64,000 bases of DNA from Microbacterium maritypicum MF109 (GCF_000455825.1 NZ_ATAO01000206.1:372001-436000); one strand, 5' to 3'. Numbered from the stretch's first letter, positions 51,921-61,486 are shown. Numbers and translations are program-made. The notes: generated by a model not told the origin, from the sequence alone.

Positions 51921-51975
51921 ACCGCCTCCGAACCGGCACGCCGAATGCCCGGTACCGGCGTAGGCTTGAGACATC

Positions 51976-52323
51976 GTGAAGAACGCGCGTCAAGTCCCGG
52001 CCGTCACCTCACTGCCGCAGTCTCCGCGGGATGAGGCAGACCATCGTGTGCGCCGTTATGTCCTGACGATGTCCATCCGCATCGCGTGCTTCGCTCTGAT
52101 GGTGCTGGTCCAGCCGTACGGTTGGTACACCTGGGTTTTCGGGATCTCCGCCGCCGTGCTGCCGTACATCGCCGTGGTCTTCGCCAACGCGGGCAGCGAC
52201 AGCACCGAGACCGGTGCCGAGTCGCCGGTTCAGGAGCTGTCCGCCCCGGCGCCCGCACCGATCGAGAGCCAGCCCGCGACACCACCGGTGTTCACGATCC
52301 ACGAAGGCCCGAAGGACCGATGA
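51976..52323 (+). CDS. DUF3099 family membrane protein
   Basis: 115 residues with two helices (about 32-50 and 53-72). Family pattern R-R-Y-V-L-T-M-S-I-R-I-A-C-F and Y-T-W-V-F-G-I-S-A-A-V-L-P-Y-I-A-V-V-F-A-N. The tail is Pro/Ala-rich. GTG 51976 is used; TAGGCT lies at 51961-51966. Its last bases overlap the next gene (ATGA). Confidence 0.87.
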   Translation: MKNARQVPAVTSLPQSPRDEADHRVRRYVLTMSIRIACFALMVLVQPYGWYTWVFGISAAVLPYIAVVFANAGSDSTETGAESPVQELSAPAPAPIESQPATPPVFTIHEGPKDR

Positions 52324-52514
52324 CAGACCTCGAATGCTCGCGTGCCGGCTGCCGGAGCGCGGCGACCAGACAGGTCGTATGGCGCAACCCCCGCATCCAT
52401 GCCGCCGATCGGGAGAAGATCTGGTTGGCGTGCGATGAGCACGTCGCCTACCTCCGGGACTATCTGGCAGCACGTGACTTCCCTGTCAGTGTTCGGGATG
52501 GGATCCCCGCATGA
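52320..52514 (+). CDS. Small zinc-finger-like protein
   Basis: 64 residues. Two metal-ligand pairs are visible: C-S-R-A-G-C near the start and C-D-E-H further on, spaced as in a treble-clef or HIT-type finger. Similar proteins are sometimes mislabelled acetone carboxylase. It is wedged between DUF3099 and SURF1 with 4-bp overlaps on each side, so it is translationally coupled to both. Confidence 0.75.
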   Translation: MTDLECSRAGCRSAATRQVVWRNPRIHAADREKIWLACDEHVAYLRDYLAARDFPVSVRDGIPA

Positions 52515-53323
52515 GCGGACGTCTGACCCGATGGGCCGTCTACGTGCTCATCGCGATCGGTTTCGCGGTCGCGTGCGTCTTCCTGTCGAACTGGCAGTTC
52601 GAGCGCAACGAGACCAGAGCCGCGCAGATCGAGCTCGTTGAAGAGAACTACGACGCGAAGCCTGTTCCCCTCTCCGACCTCATCGGAGAAGACGGTGCCC
52701 TCGATCCCTCCGACGAGTGGCGACCGGTGATCCTGCAGGGCGAATACCTCGCCGACCAGCAGCTCCTGGTGCGCAACCGCCCGCACGGCGGGACGAGCGC
52801 CTTCGAGGTGCTCGTGCCGTTCCGCGACGTCGATGGTCGCATCTTCATCGTCGATCGCGGCTGGGTGCCGCCGGGTGACGGGGACGCGCCGGATTCGGTG
52901 CCAGCACCGCCGGAGGGCGAAGCCGAGGTCACCGTGCGTCTTCGCCCGGGTGAGCAGGTTCCGGCATCGGGCCGTGGCGCGCCCGAAGGTCAGGTGCCGA
53001 CCATCAATCTGCCGACCATCGCCGATCTCGTCGACGGTGACGTGATCACCGGAGCCTACGGACGGATGATCAGCGAGGACCCGGCCGGCGCAGGGACGCT
53101 GGGGGGATTCGACTCCCCCACCGACGATCCGGGTCCGCACCTGTCCTATGCCATCCAGTGGATTCTCTTCGCGCTGATGGGCTTCATCTTCATCGGATAC
53201 ATCATCCGGACGGAGATCGTGAAGCACCGCGAGGAGGTCGAGGGAGTCCAAGCCCCCGTCAAGAAGTCGCGCCGCAAGGACCACGACGCCGACGTCGAGG
53301 ACGAACTGCTCGACGTACGGTGA
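52511..53323 (+). CDS. SURF1 family cytochrome-oxidase assembly protein
   Basis: 270 residues. An N-terminal helix (about 8-27) and a C-terminal helix (about 215-238) frame an external domain with W-Q-F-E-R-N, then R-N-R-P-H-G-G and V-D-R-G-W-V-P, the SURF1 signature. It helps insert haem a into the cytochrome aa3 oxidase. Third gene of the ATGA-linked set starting at 51976. Confidence 0.92.
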   Translation: MSGRLTRWAVYVLIAIGFAVACVFLSNWQFERNETRAAQIELVEENYDAKPVPLSDLIGEDGALDPSDEWRPVILQGEYLADQQLLVRNRPHGGTSAFEVLVPFRDVDGRIFIVDRGWVPPGDGDAPDSVPAPPEGEAEVTVRLRPGEQVPASGRGAPEGQVPTINLPTIADLVDGDVITGAYGRMISEDPAGAGTLGGFDSPTDDPGPHLSYAIQWILFALMGFIFIGYIIRTEIVKHREEVEGVQAPVKKSRRKDHDADVEDELLDVR

Positions 53324-53327
53324 CTCT

Positions 53328-53777
53328 TCAGCCGGTGCTCGCTCGGTCCGACCATGGCATCGGGCGCTCCGGTAGCCGCGAGCTGTCGTCCGGAAGGTGC
53401 GGCAGTTCCTCGCCGCCGGCGCGGAGACAGAGCCAGCGCAGTTCGCCCGGACTGTCCGGTCGCGCCCGCCACGTGCGAGCGACGCCCTGACCGACGCGGA
53501 TCACGGTACCGGGGCCGACCTCCACCACATCGTCGTCCAGCCCCATCTGCCCTCGCCCTCCGAGGAACACGTAGACCTCTTCGATCTTCCGGTGCACGTG
53601 CCAGTAGCCGGCCTCTTCGCCCGGCTCCAACGCGTTCGCGGTCATCCCGATGTACTGCATCGTCAGCTCATGGTCGACGACGCGACGCCCGTCGCGCGAT
53701 CGTGCGGCATCGAAGCCACCATGGTGGGTGCGCCACTCGTCGAGCGACCCGATCTCGAGCACCTGATAACCGCTCAT
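53328..53777 (-). CDS. Cupin domain protein
   Basis: 149 residues with a single cupin. The metal motif is Y-W-H-V-H-R-K-I-E-E-V (H-x-H-x4-E) followed by G-R-G-Q-M and V-G-P-G-T-V-I-R-V. Probably a small isomerase or sensor; the substrate is unknown. It overlaps the PNPOx gene by 4 bp (ATGA). Confidence 0.85.
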   Translation of the reverse strand: MSGYQVLEIGSLDEWRTHHGGFDAARSRDGRRVVDHELTMQYIGMTANALEPGEEAGYWHVHRKIEEVYVFLGGRGQMGLDDDVVEVGPGTVIRVGQGVARTWRARPDSPGELRWLCLRAGGEELPHLPDDSSRLPERPMPWSDRASTG

Positions 53778-54397
53778 GTCCGCTCCCCTGCGCCTCTATA
53801 TCTCGCCACACCGGCGGCCTCGCCCGTCACGCTGCGGCTCCAGCCGCCCTCCGCGCGCTGAAAGACGATCCGGCTGTGGTTCCGGTCCGCCGATCCCTGC
53901 CAGAACTCGACCCGCGCCGGGACGATCCTCCAGAGCACCCATTCCCCCGGCGCGACACCGCGACGAGCGTCAGCCGACCGCGCGGCGAGATCTGCGGCGC
54001 TCTCCACCTCGGACGCTTCCTGGATCATTCCCCGGACCCGCACGGCCCGTCGGAGCGGCTGCCACCAGAAGTTCAACGCCGCGGCAGGGCGTGCGGCGAT
54101 CTGCTCGCCCTTGCGGGACGAGCGCGTCCCGGCGAACGCCCATCCTCGCGCGTCGACGCCCTTGAGGATCAGTGTCCTCGCATCCGGCACGCCGTCATCG
54201 TCGACCGTCGCCAGGGTCGCCGCGTGCGGTTCCGCGACCCCGCTCTCGGCGGCCTCTCCGATCCAATCGACGAATAACGGCACGGGATCTTCGGGAAGCC
54301 CTGCGAGATCGAGCGGCGGCGCGACCCCGGTGAGGGAAGGCTGCGCACGCAACCAGTCGCTGATGTCTGACGAGGACGGGGGATGCGCGAACGGCAT
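53774..54397 (-). CDS. Pyridoxamine 5'-phosphate oxidase-like flavoprotein
   Basis: 207 residues. PNPOx features are V-D-D-D-G-V-P-D-A-R-T-L-I-L-K-G, T-R-S-S-R-K-G-E-Q-I, A-L-N-F-W-W and a C-terminal segment W-R-I-V-P-A-R-V-E-F-W-Q-G. The last matches the PdxH C-terminal dimer domain, though a key R-x-H site (found as S-A-D-R-N-H-S-R) is shifted. Function as true PdxH is plausible but not certain. It ends overlapping the cupin gene. Confidence 0.82.
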   Translation of the reverse strand: MPFAHPPSSSDISDWLRAQPSLTGVAPPLDLAGLPEDPVPLFVDWIGEAAESGVAEPHAATLATVDDDGVPDARTLILKGVDARGWAFAGTRSSRKGEQIAARPAAALNFWWQPLRRAVRVRGMIQEASEVESAADLAARSADARRGVAPGEWVLWRIVPARVEFWQGSADRNHSRIVFQRAEGGWSRSVTGEAAGVARYRGAGERT

Positions 54398-54441
54398 GCT
54401 CTCGACTATGCCATGGGTCCGCCCCGGGCAGGGCCGAGTGG

Positions 54442-55110
54442 TCAGGCGAGTTCGGCGGAGGCGGAACCCACCGGGAGCGGCCCCAGGAGGTCGATCAGCT
54501 CGCCGAGCGTCGAGACCCGGCGGGTGTCTCCTGCCCACTTCTGGTGCCCGCCGTCGAAATGGACGAACTCCGCGCCGAGATCGTCCGCGATCTCTCGATC
54601 GTGATTGGTGTCGCCGACGACGAGCACATCATGCGCAGCCATCCCGGATGTCGCCAGCCATCGCGAGATCACATCGTGCTTGGAGGCGCGGAAGGGATCG
54701 TCGATCGACAGCACCGCTTCGAACGCCTCGCCCAGGTCGTGCGGGGCCATCTGCCGAGCGAGGGCATCCGGAAGAGTCGCCGAAGCGAGGACCTGGCGGA
54801 TCCCTCGCTCACGGAGCACCGCGAGCGTGGCCCGCACGTCGGAGTGGAGCGGCGCCTCGCCGACGCGCTGGGCGAGCAGGTCGAGATACGTGGTTGCGGC
54901 CGACAGGAATCGGTCGTCCCCGAGTCCGACCGAGCGGTAGAAGTCCCGGATCGGGAAGCGGAAGACGGATCGGTACGCGTGCTCGTCGGCGAGCGGTTCG
55001 AGCGCGTGCTCCTCGAGCACGGCGTTCATGACCTGACGGCAGATCTCGGCATCGTCGAGCAGCGTGCCGTTCCAGTCCCAGCAGATCGCGCGGATGTGCC
55101 CCAGCCCCAT
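54442..55110 (-). CDS. HAD-superfamily hydrolase
   Basis: 222 residues. The nucleophile motif is D-W-N-G-T-L-L-D-D (about 10-18), then A-S-A-T and the late G-D-T-N-H-D, with a helical cap between. D-W-N replaces the usual D-x-D, giving a possibly weaker acid; relatives of phosphoglycolate phosphatase share it. ATG 55110 is chosen because TATCGT ends 7 nt before it; GTG 55140 is an alternative. Confidence 0.83.
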   Translation of the reverse strand: MGLGHIRAICWDWNGTLLDDAEICRQVMNAVLEEHALEPLADEHAYRSVFRFPIRDFYRSVGLGDDRFLSAATTYLDLLAQRVGEAPLHSDVRATLAVLRERGIRQVLASATLPDALARQMAPHDLGEAFEAVLSIDDPFRASKHDVISRWLATSGMAAHDVLVVGDTNHDREIADDLGAEFVHFDGGHQKWAGDTRRVSTLGELIDLLGPLPVGSASAELA

Positions 55111-55152
55111 GTCCGTCACGATATCCCGGGCCGCCGACACGGAACCGACCCC

Positions 55153-56751
55153 CTAGGCGAGCTCGATGAGGTCCTGGTACTCCTGGCTCCAGATGTCCTC
55201 GACCCCGTCCGGCAGGATCAGCACACGTTCGGGGTTGAGTGACTGCACGGCACCGGGGTCGTGCGAGACGAGCACGACTGCGCCCTCGTAGTGCGCGAGC
55301 GCACCGAGGATCTCCTCGCGCGAGGCAGGATCGAGGTTGTTGGTCGGCTCATCGAGCAGCAGCAGGTTCGCCGACGACACGACCAGCGTCGCGAGCGACA
55401 GACGGGTCTTCTCACCACCGGAGAGGACGCCGGCGGGCTTGAGCACGTCGTCACCCGTGAACAGGAACGACCCGAGCACCTTGCGCGCTTCGGTCTCCGT
55501 GATGTGCGGAGCGGCCGAGACCATGTTCTCGAGCACCGAGCGGTTCACGTTGAGGTTCTCGTGCTCCTGCGCGTAGTAGCCGACCTTGAGGCCGTGCCCC
55601 GGCTCGAGCTGTCCCGTATCGGGCTGGTCGACGCCGGCGAGCATCCGCAGCAGTGTGGTCTTTCCTGCACCGTTGAGTCCGAGCACGACGACCTTCGAAC
55701 CGCGATCGATCGCCAGGTCGACGTCGGTGAAGATCTCGAGCGAGCCGTACGACTTCGAGAGGCCGGAGGCCATCATCGGCGTCTTACCGCAAGGGGCGGG
55801 CTTCGGGAAGCGCAGCTTCGCCACCCGGTCCTCCTGACGCACCTCGTCCAGTCCGGCAAGCAGCTTCTCGGCGCGCGCGATCATCTGGTGCGCAGCAGCG
55901 GCCTTCGAAGCCTTCGCACCGAAGCGGGCGGCCTGCAGCTGCAGGGTCGTCGCCTTCTTCTCGGCGTTCGCGCGTTCCTTCTTGCGACGCTCCTCATCAG
56001 CCACCCGCTGACGCAGGTAGTTCTTCCAGTTCATGTTGTATGTGTCGATGATCTGGCGGTTCGCGTCGAGGTAGAACACCCGGTTGACGGTCTCGCCGAC
56101 GAGCTCCACATCGTGACTGATCACGATCAGCCCGCCCTTGTAGCCCTTGAGGAACTCGCGCAACCACACGACGCTGTCGGCGTCGAGGTGGTTGGTCGGC
56201 TCGTCGAGGATCATCGTCTGCGCGTCGGAGAAGAGGATGCGCGCGAGTTCGATCCGACGGCGTTGACCGCCGGACAGCGTCGACAGCGGCTGGTCGAGGA
56301 TACGGTCGGGAAGCGACAGGTTGTTGGCGATGGACGCGGCTTCGGCTTCGGCCGCGTAGCCGCCCTGCGCCTCGAACTGCTCGGTGAGTCGGGCGTAGCG
56401 CTTCATGGCCTTGTCGGCCACCGCGGGGTCGTCGGAACCCATGGCGAGGGCCGCCTCGGTCATGCCGAGGTTGAGCTGACCGAGCCCGCGGGCATCGAGG
56501 ATGCGCGTACGCGCGAGGTCTTCGGGATTGCCCGAACGAGGGTCCTGCGGCAGGTAGCCGAGTTCCCCGGAGCGGGTGACGCTTCCGCCCGACGGGAGCA
56601 CGTCACCGGCGAGCACCTTGGTGAGCGTGGTCTTCCCGGCCCCGTTGCGGCCGACGAGTCCGATCTTGTCTCCGTCGGCGACGCGGAACGAGACGTTCTC
56701 CATCAGCAGGCGCGCGCCAACGCGGATCTCGAGGTCGTGCACGGCAAGCAC
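55153..56751 (-). CDS. ABC-F family ATPase
   Basis: 532 residues with two ATPase domains. The first has G-R-N-G-A-G-K-T-T and L-S-G-G-Q-R-R-R-I-E-L-A-R with D-E-P-T-N-H-L-D; the second G-L-N-G-A-G-K-T-T and L-S-G-G-E-K-T-R with D-E-P-T-N-N-L-D. Between them is the charged linker (about 245-310) of the ABC-F group. These act on the ribosome as translation factors; some protect from antibiotics, but this one looks like the widespread housekeeping type (EttA/Uup-like). GTG 56751 gives the usual V-L-A-V-H-D-L-E-I start. Confidence 0.93.
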   Translation of the reverse strand: MLAVHDLEIRVGARLLMENVSFRVADGDKIGLVGRNGAGKTTLTKVLAGDVLPSGGSVTRSGELGYLPQDPRSGNPEDLARTRILDARGLGQLNLGMTEAALAMGSDDPAVADKAMKRYARLTEQFEAQGGYAAEAEAASIANNLSLPDRILDQPLSTLSGGQRRRIELARILFSDAQTMILDEPTNHLDADSVVWLREFLKGYKGGLIVISHDVELVGETVNRVFYLDANRQIIDTYNMNWKNYLRQRVADEERRKKERANAEKKATTLQLQAARFGAKASKAAAAHQMIARAEKLLAGLDEVRQEDRVAKLRFPKPAPCGKTPMMASGLSKSYGSLEIFTDVDLAIDRGSKVVVLGLNGAGKTTLLRMLAGVDQPDTGQLEPGHGLKVGYYAQEHENLNVNRSVLENMVSAAPHITETEARKVLGSFLFTGDDVLKPAGVLSGGEKTRLSLATLVVSSANLLLLDEPTNNLDPASREEILGALAHYEGAVVLVSHDPGAVQSLNPERVLILPDGVEDIWSQEYQDLIELA

Positions 56752-56913
56752 AGCGGACGTCCGTTCTTTCGGGGAGGTTGTCGGCCGATCGGCCAGCCTC
56801 CCAGTATAAGCGGCGTCGCCGGGAGTCGCGCTCAGCAAGATCACTCCGAAGGGTGAGGGTCCCGATACTCGAGAGGGATGCCCGGCTCGGGGTCCGCTGC
56901 ATAACGTACGGGA

Positions 56914-57531
56914 GTGGACATCCTCAACGAGCTCATCATGCAGGCGATCGCCTCACCCTGGCTGTACCTGGTCCTGTTCGCCGTCACCGTCATCGACGGC
57001 TTCTTCCCCCCGGTTCCCAGCGAGACCGTGCTCGTCGCCGCGGCGGCGGTCACCGCCTCCACCGGCGAGGGAAACCTGGTGCTCCTCGGGCTCGTCGCCG
57101 CGATCGGTGCGGCGATCGGAGACAATCTCGCCTTCGTCATCGGGCGAGCGGTGGGCACGACGAGGTTCGCGTGGATGCGACGCCCCCGGGTGGCGGCGGC
57201 ATTCGCTCACGCCCAGCGCGCACTCGACCGTCGGAGCGCGACGCTCATCCTCGGCGCCCGCTACATCCCGGTCGGTCGGGTCGCCGTCAACATGAGCGCG
57301 GGCGCTCTCCACTTCCCCTGGCGGCGCTTCCTCCCCTTGAGCCTCATCGCCGGGGTCAGCTGGAGCGTGTTCAGCCTCGCGATCGGTCTGCTCGCCGGCG
57401 CCTGGATCAAAGACCAGCCCCTGCTCAGCGCCGGGCTCGGCATCGTCATCGCCCTCGTCATCGGGTTCGTGATCGACCGGATCGCCGCGGCCCGTCGCCG
57501 CCGTGCGCCGGCGCCCCAGCTGGCAGGATGA
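56914..57531 (+). CDS. DedA family membrane protein
   Basis: 205 residues with about five helices. The family motif F-x-P-x-x-P-S-E (here G-F-F-P-P-V-P-S-E-T) lies at the end of the first helix; G-A-R-Y-I-P-V-G-R and N-M-S-A-G are near 115. DedA proteins are thought to flip undecaprenyl phosphate or phospholipids. The GTG start has TAACGT (56902-56907) ending 6 nt before it. Confidence 0.92.
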   Translation: MDILNELIMQAIASPWLYLVLFAVTVIDGFFPPVPSETVLVAAAAVTASTGEGNLVLLGLVAAIGAAIGDNLAFVIGRAVGTTRFAWMRRPRVAAAFAHAQRALDRRSATLILGARYIPVGRVAVNMSAGALHFPWRRFLPLSLIAGVSWSVFSLAIGLLAGAWIKDQPLLSAGLGIVIALVIGFVIDRIAAARRRRAPAPQLAG

Positions 57532-58799
57532 CAGTCATGGCACGACGCCGGGAGCGCACACCGCTCCGCCAACGGATCAACCGCCGCACCTCCGCCCTCG
57601 TGGCGCTGGGTGCGGCGGTCGTGGCGCTGTACGCGGTGATCGTCCCGCTGCAGACCCTCCTGTACGGCACACCGCTGCCGCTGTCGTTCATCCTCGGAGC
57701 TGTGCTGTGCGCTTCGCCGCTCCTCGCGATCTCACGTCCTCGCTGGGCTCTCATCCTGTTCACGGCGAGTGCGTTCACCCTGCCGCTCACGGTCGTGCCG
57801 GAGCTGGCGATCCAGTCTCCCTGGCCGTGGTCCGTTCCGGCACTCCTCGTCTTCGTCCTCTTCGTCGGCGTCGTCACTTTCCTCCATGGGACGAGGATCG
57901 GAGCCTTCGCCCTGATCCTCGGGGCGATCGCCTCGCTTCTCGCCCCCGTGCTCCGGCCCGACATGGTCGCCCTCCCGGCGTCATCCGCCAGTGCGACCGC
58001 CGACCTGATCGTCACGACTGCAGTCGCCTCCGCGATGTTCCTCATCGCAGCGCTGATAGCCGGGCGGGTCCGCGTCGCCGCCGAGCTGACGCGCGAGAAG
58101 GAGCACAGCGCGCTCGAGGAGGCCAGGCGCGCGCTCGTCGAAGAGCGCACACGGATCGCCAGGGAGCTGCACGACGTCGTCGCCCACAGCATGTCGGTGA
58201 TCCAGGTGCAGGCCTCGACGGCCAAGTATCGGATTCCCGAGCTCGGCACCGCCGCCATCACGGAGTTCGACGACATCGCCGCCACCGCCCGGACCTCGCT
58301 CACGGAGATGCGACGCATGCTCGGGGTGCTCCGCACCGAAGACCAGAGCGCCGAACTGGCCCCGCAGCAAGGCGTCGACGACATCCCCGCCCTTGTCGAC
58401 AGCATCCGCCGCGCCGGTGTCGACGTCGGACTCGTCCTCGAAGGAACCGAAACCGCCTCCGCCACACCTGCTGTCCAGATCGCCGCCTTCCGCATCGTGC
58501 AGGAGGCATTGAGCAACGCCGTGCGACACGCACCCGGTGCACGCATCGCTGTGCGCGTGCGCGCAGAGGCGCCCAGCATCCACATCCAGGTGCACAACGA
58601 CGCACCGCCGCACCGCGCCGAGAGTCACGGCACCGGTTACGGGCTCCGGGGCATGCGGGAGCGCGCCGAGATCCTCGGCGGCAGTCTCTCCGCCGGCCCC
58701 GCGTCCGACGGAGGATGGGATGTCGACGCCGTCCTCCCCCTCGACGCCGCCCCGGCCAGCACGCCTTCATCCCCTTCCCCTGACAAGGAGAGCCTGTGA
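57528..58799 (+). CDS. Sensor histidine kinase (DesK/NarX-type, HisKA_3)
   Basis: 423 residues with about five to six membrane helices (about 22-45, 48-65, 68-90, 95-120 and 150-180). The phosphate-accepting His215 is in E-L-H-D-V-V-A-H, and the ATPase domain has N-A-V-R-H-A and G-L-R-G-M-R-E-R. It overlaps DedA and its response regulator by 4 bp (ATGA and GTGA), so the three are cotranscribed. The signal is unknown. Confidence 0.92.
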   Translation: MTVMARRRERTPLRQRINRRTSALVALGAAVVALYAVIVPLQTLLYGTPLPLSFILGAVLCASPLLAISRPRWALILFTASAFTLPLTVVPELAIQSPWPWSVPALLVFVLFVGVVTFLHGTRIGAFALILGAIASLLAPVLRPDMVALPASSASATADLIVTTAVASAMFLIAALIAGRVRVAAELTREKEHSALEEARRALVEERTRIARELHDVVAHSMSVIQVQASTAKYRIPELGTAAITEFDDIAATARTSLTEMRRMLGVLRTEDQSAELAPQQGVDDIPALVDSIRRAGVDVGLVLEGTETASATPAVQIAAFRIVQEALSNAVRHAPGARIAVRVRAEAPSIHIQVHNDAPPHRAESHGTGYGLRGMRERAEILGGSLSAGPASDGGWDVDAVLPLDAAPASTPSSPSPDKESL

Positions 58800-59467
58800 C
58801 CATCAGCGTCCTCATCGCCGACGACCAGGCCATGGTTCGAGCAGGGTTCGCCGCGCTCCTCGACGCCCATGACGGCATCCGCGTGACCGGGCAGGCGGCG
58901 AACGGTGCGGAAGCGGTCACCCTCGCCGCGCGTCTCGATCCCGATGTGATCCTCATGGATGTGCGCATGCCGGAGCTCGACGGGATCGAGGCCACGAGGC
59001 GCATCCTCGGCCCCTCCTATCCGGCCGCGCACGTACCTCGAATCCTGATGCTCACCACATTCGACATCGACGACTACGTGTACGACGCGCTCGAGGCCGG
59101 CGCCAGCGGCTTCCTGCTGAAGGATGCTCTACCGGAGGAGCTCGTGCACGCGGTTCGGGTCGTCGCGGACGGCGATGCGCTGCTCGCGCCCAGCGTGACG
59201 CGCCGCATGATCGAGCAGTTCGCCGGCCGCCGCCCCCGCGCACCGCGCTCGGCGACGGCTCTCGCCGAGCTCACGGATCGCGAGCGCGAGGTGCTCGTGC
59301 TCATCGGTCGAGGTCGTTCTAACACCGAGATCGCCGCCGATCTCTTCATCGCAGAGCAGACCGTCAAGACGCATGTCGGCAAGGTGCTCGCCAAACTGAG
59401 CCTGCGAGACCGCGTGCACGCCGTGATCCTCGCGTACGACACCGGACTCGTCGAACCGTCGTCCTGA
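58796..59467 (+). CDS. NarL-type response regulator
   Basis: 223 residues. The receiver domain has D-D-Q near the start, the phosphorylation site Asp55 in I-L-M-D-V-R-M-P, and Lys in L-L-K-D-A. A LuxR-type HTH (about 160-215) follows with L-T-D-R-E-R-E-V-L-V-L-I and T-V-K-T-H-V-G-K-V-L-A-K-L. Partner of the kinase just upstream. Confidence 0.94.
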   Translation: MTISVLIADDQAMVRAGFAALLDAHDGIRVTGQAANGAEAVTLAARLDPDVILMDVRMPELDGIEATRRILGPSYPAAHVPRILMLTTFDIDDYVYDALEAGASGFLLKDALPEELVHAVRVVADGDALLAPSVTRRMIEQFAGRRPRAPRSATALAELTDREREVLVLIGRGRSNTEIAADLFIAEQTVKTHVGKVLAKLSLRDRVHAVILAYDTGLVEPSS

Positions 59468-59531
59468 CTCACCCCGTCGTAGGGGGTCGTGACGGCACCC
59501 ACGGGTGATGCCCTCGCCGGCACCACCTCCA

Positions 59532-59537
59532 TAGTCT
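59532..59537 (+). promoter_or_regulatory. Candidate -10 of the acyltransferase gene
   Basis: TAGTCT lies 28 nt before the ATG, with GAGGAGG as ribosome site 5-14 nt before the start. Confidence 0.4.
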
Positions 59538-59565
59538 CCTGGAACACCGCTTCCGAGGAGGACTC

Positions 59566-60891
59566 ATGGCCATCGTCCAGGCACCGCGCGCCGTCAGCAC
59601 CACAGCTCCCCCACGCGCATCCCGCGACACCGGGATCGACTTCCTCCGGGCCCTCTGCGTCCTCGGGGTCGTGCTCCTGCACGCCATCATGGTCGGCGTC
59701 ACCGTGACCGATTCCGGACCGGTCTTCGCCAATGCCAGCGACGGGACCGGATGGATCGCGCCGCTCAGCTGGTTCCTCCAGGTGATGCCCCTGTTCTTCG
59801 TCATCGGAGGGTTCTCGGGTCTGCTGGCCTACCGGCGGATGCATCAGCGCGGAGGCACGGCCATCGGCTTCGTCGCCGGCCGTGTGCATCGACTGCTGCG
59901 TCCGGCGATCTTCACGATCGCGGTCATCGCACTCGCACTCGCGCTGCTCACGGTCTTCGGCGTTCCCGCCGACCTCATCGCGACGGCGGGATTCCGATAC
60001 GGGCAGCCGCTCTGGTTCCTGGGCGTCTTCCTGCTCTGTCAGGCTCTGCTCCCTCTTCTCGCCTCCGCCCATGAACGCGCACCGCTGCGCACGATCGGCG
60101 CGCTGGTGCTCGCCTCGATCACCGTCGACGTGCTGCGCACAGCCACCGGCATCGACGGGCTGGGGTTCCTGAACCTCGCTTTCGTGTGGATGACCCTCCA
60201 GCAGCTCGGGTTCTTCCTGGCCGACGGCAGCATCGACCGCCTCGCCAGGCGCGTACGCGCCACCGCCGGGATCACGGCCCTCCTTCTGCTCGTCGCGACC
60301 TTCGCCTTCGGCATCTACTCCCCCGACCTCATCGCGAACATCAACCCGCCGACCGCGGCGCTCCTCCTCGTCGGAGTTGCGCACACCAGCCTGCTGTCAC
60401 TGCACCGCGAGCGTCTCGAACGGTTCAGCCGTCGGCCGCGGGTCGCCGCGTTCACCGCCTTCGTGACGGTGCGCACCATGACGATCTACCTCTGGCACAT
60501 GCCGGTACTGCTCCTGATGGCCGGTGTCACCGCAGTGTACGCACTCGTCGCCGGAGCCAGCCTGCCGGCGTTGGACAGCGCGGGATGGTGGGCCGGGCGT
60601 CCCCTCTGGCTGGCGACGGCTCTCGCTCTCACCGCTCTCGTCGCCGTCGCCTTCACGCGATTCGAGTCGCAGCCCGCGCCCTCGGCGACGACCTCGATGC
60701 ACCGCATCGTCATCGGAACCTTGAGCGGTCTGGTCGGGATCGTGCTCCTTCTGGTGCTCGGCACCTCGGTATCGACCGCGCTGATCGCGATCGCGCTGAT
60801 CGGCGCCGCGCTGCGACTCTCGTCGCTGTCGGCTTCTCAGCGACCGACACAGCGAGCACGAGTCGCAGTCAACGCGCCAGTGCCGGCCTGA
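59566..60891 (+). CDS. Acyltransferase 3 family membrane protein
   Basis: 441 residues with about ten helices. It opens with D-F-L-R-A-L-C-V-L-G-V-V-L-L-H-A, the family start with the essential His, and has the helix-2 segment F-F-V-I-G-G-F-S-G. It acylates a surface sugar or lipid of unknown identity. It lies 98 bp after the two-component genes and is a possible target of them. Its stop is 1 bp from the convergent ECF gene's. Confidence 0.88.
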   Translation: MAIVQAPRAVSTTAPPRASRDTGIDFLRALCVLGVVLLHAIMVGVTVTDSGPVFANASDGTGWIAPLSWFLQVMPLFFVIGGFSGLLAYRRMHQRGGTAIGFVAGRVHRLLRPAIFTIAVIALALALLTVFGVPADLIATAGFRYGQPLWFLGVFLLCQALLPLLASAHERAPLRTIGALVLASITVDVLRTATGIDGLGFLNLAFVWMTLQQLGFFLADGSIDRLARRVRATAGITALLLLVATFAFGIYSPDLIANINPPTAALLLVGVAHTSLLSLHRERLERFSRRPRVAAFTAFVTVRTMTIYLWHMPVLLLMAGVTAVYALVAGASLPALDSAGWWAGRPLWLATALALTALVAVAFTRFESQPAPSATTSMHRIVIGTLSGLVGIVLLLVLGTSVSTALIAIALIGAALRLSSLSASQRPTQRARVAVNAPVPA

Positions 60892-60892
60892 G

Positions 60893-61486
60893 TCAGACGA
60901 TGCCCCGGGCCGCCAGCGCTTCGCCGACGTCATCCGCGTGCCGCAATGCGAGCACCAGCAGCGGCACGACGGTGCGGATCCCCAGGCGCACATCGCGGGC
61001 CTGCTCGGCTTCGCGCACGCGTGCGGCGAACCCGGCGATCACCGGGACTGTCGTGAGGGTGAGCGATATCGTCAGCGCCACCGCCTCCGGATCGACCCGC
61101 ATGCTGCGAAGCGGACGGAGGAGACGATGGAGCACCGCGAGAAGGTCCGACATCCGAGTGGTCAGGGTCAGCAGGCTCGCCAGGAGGAGCACCGCCACGA
61201 CCCTCCCTGTGCTGATCCACGCGGCGACGGGCGACACGAAGATGAGCAGCGCCGCGGCGAGGACGAGGACGATCCAGCGCAGACGCCAGGCCTCCGTGAC
61301 GAGCACACGGAACGGCAGTCCGCTCAGGCCGTACAGCCCCACGACGATCGCGAGCGAGACGCCGATGCTCAGCGAGTCGTGCGGATACAGCGAGAGCACG
61401 AGGGCGCCGACAGCCAGGGCCGCGAGTTTGAAGCCTGCCGGCGCTCGATGGATGAGCCCCGTTCCCGGACGGTAGAGCGGGATCAT
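60893..61486 (-). CDS. ECF transporter transmembrane component (BioN/EcfT-type)
   Basis: 197 residues, small EcfT. About five helices; the coupling-region motifs A-R-G (ending ...L-A-A-R-G-I-V) and the C-terminal A-x-x-A-R-x-V-R-E-A-E-Q-A-R-D are present. It joins an S-component to the ATPase. ATG 61486 overlaps the ATPase stop (ATGA). GTG 61492 is an alternative. The substrate is probably biotin, from gene order and the TetR operators, but no S-component gene is adjacent. Confidence 0.83.
   Translation of the reverse strand: MIPLYRPGTGLIHRAPAGFKLAALAVGALVLSLYPHDSLSIGVSLAIVVGLYGLSGLPFRVLVTEAWRLRWIVLVLAAALLIFVSPVAAWISTGRVVAVLLLASLLTLTTRMSDLLAVLHRLLRPLRSMRVDPEAVALTISLTLTTVPVIAGFAARVREAEQARDVRLGIRTVVPLLVLALRHADDVGEALAARGIV

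Noticed and set aside
55153-56751. ABC-F gene as an antibiotic-resistance determinant
   Set aside because: It shows the common housekeeping layout and linker length; nothing in the context points to a resistance locus.
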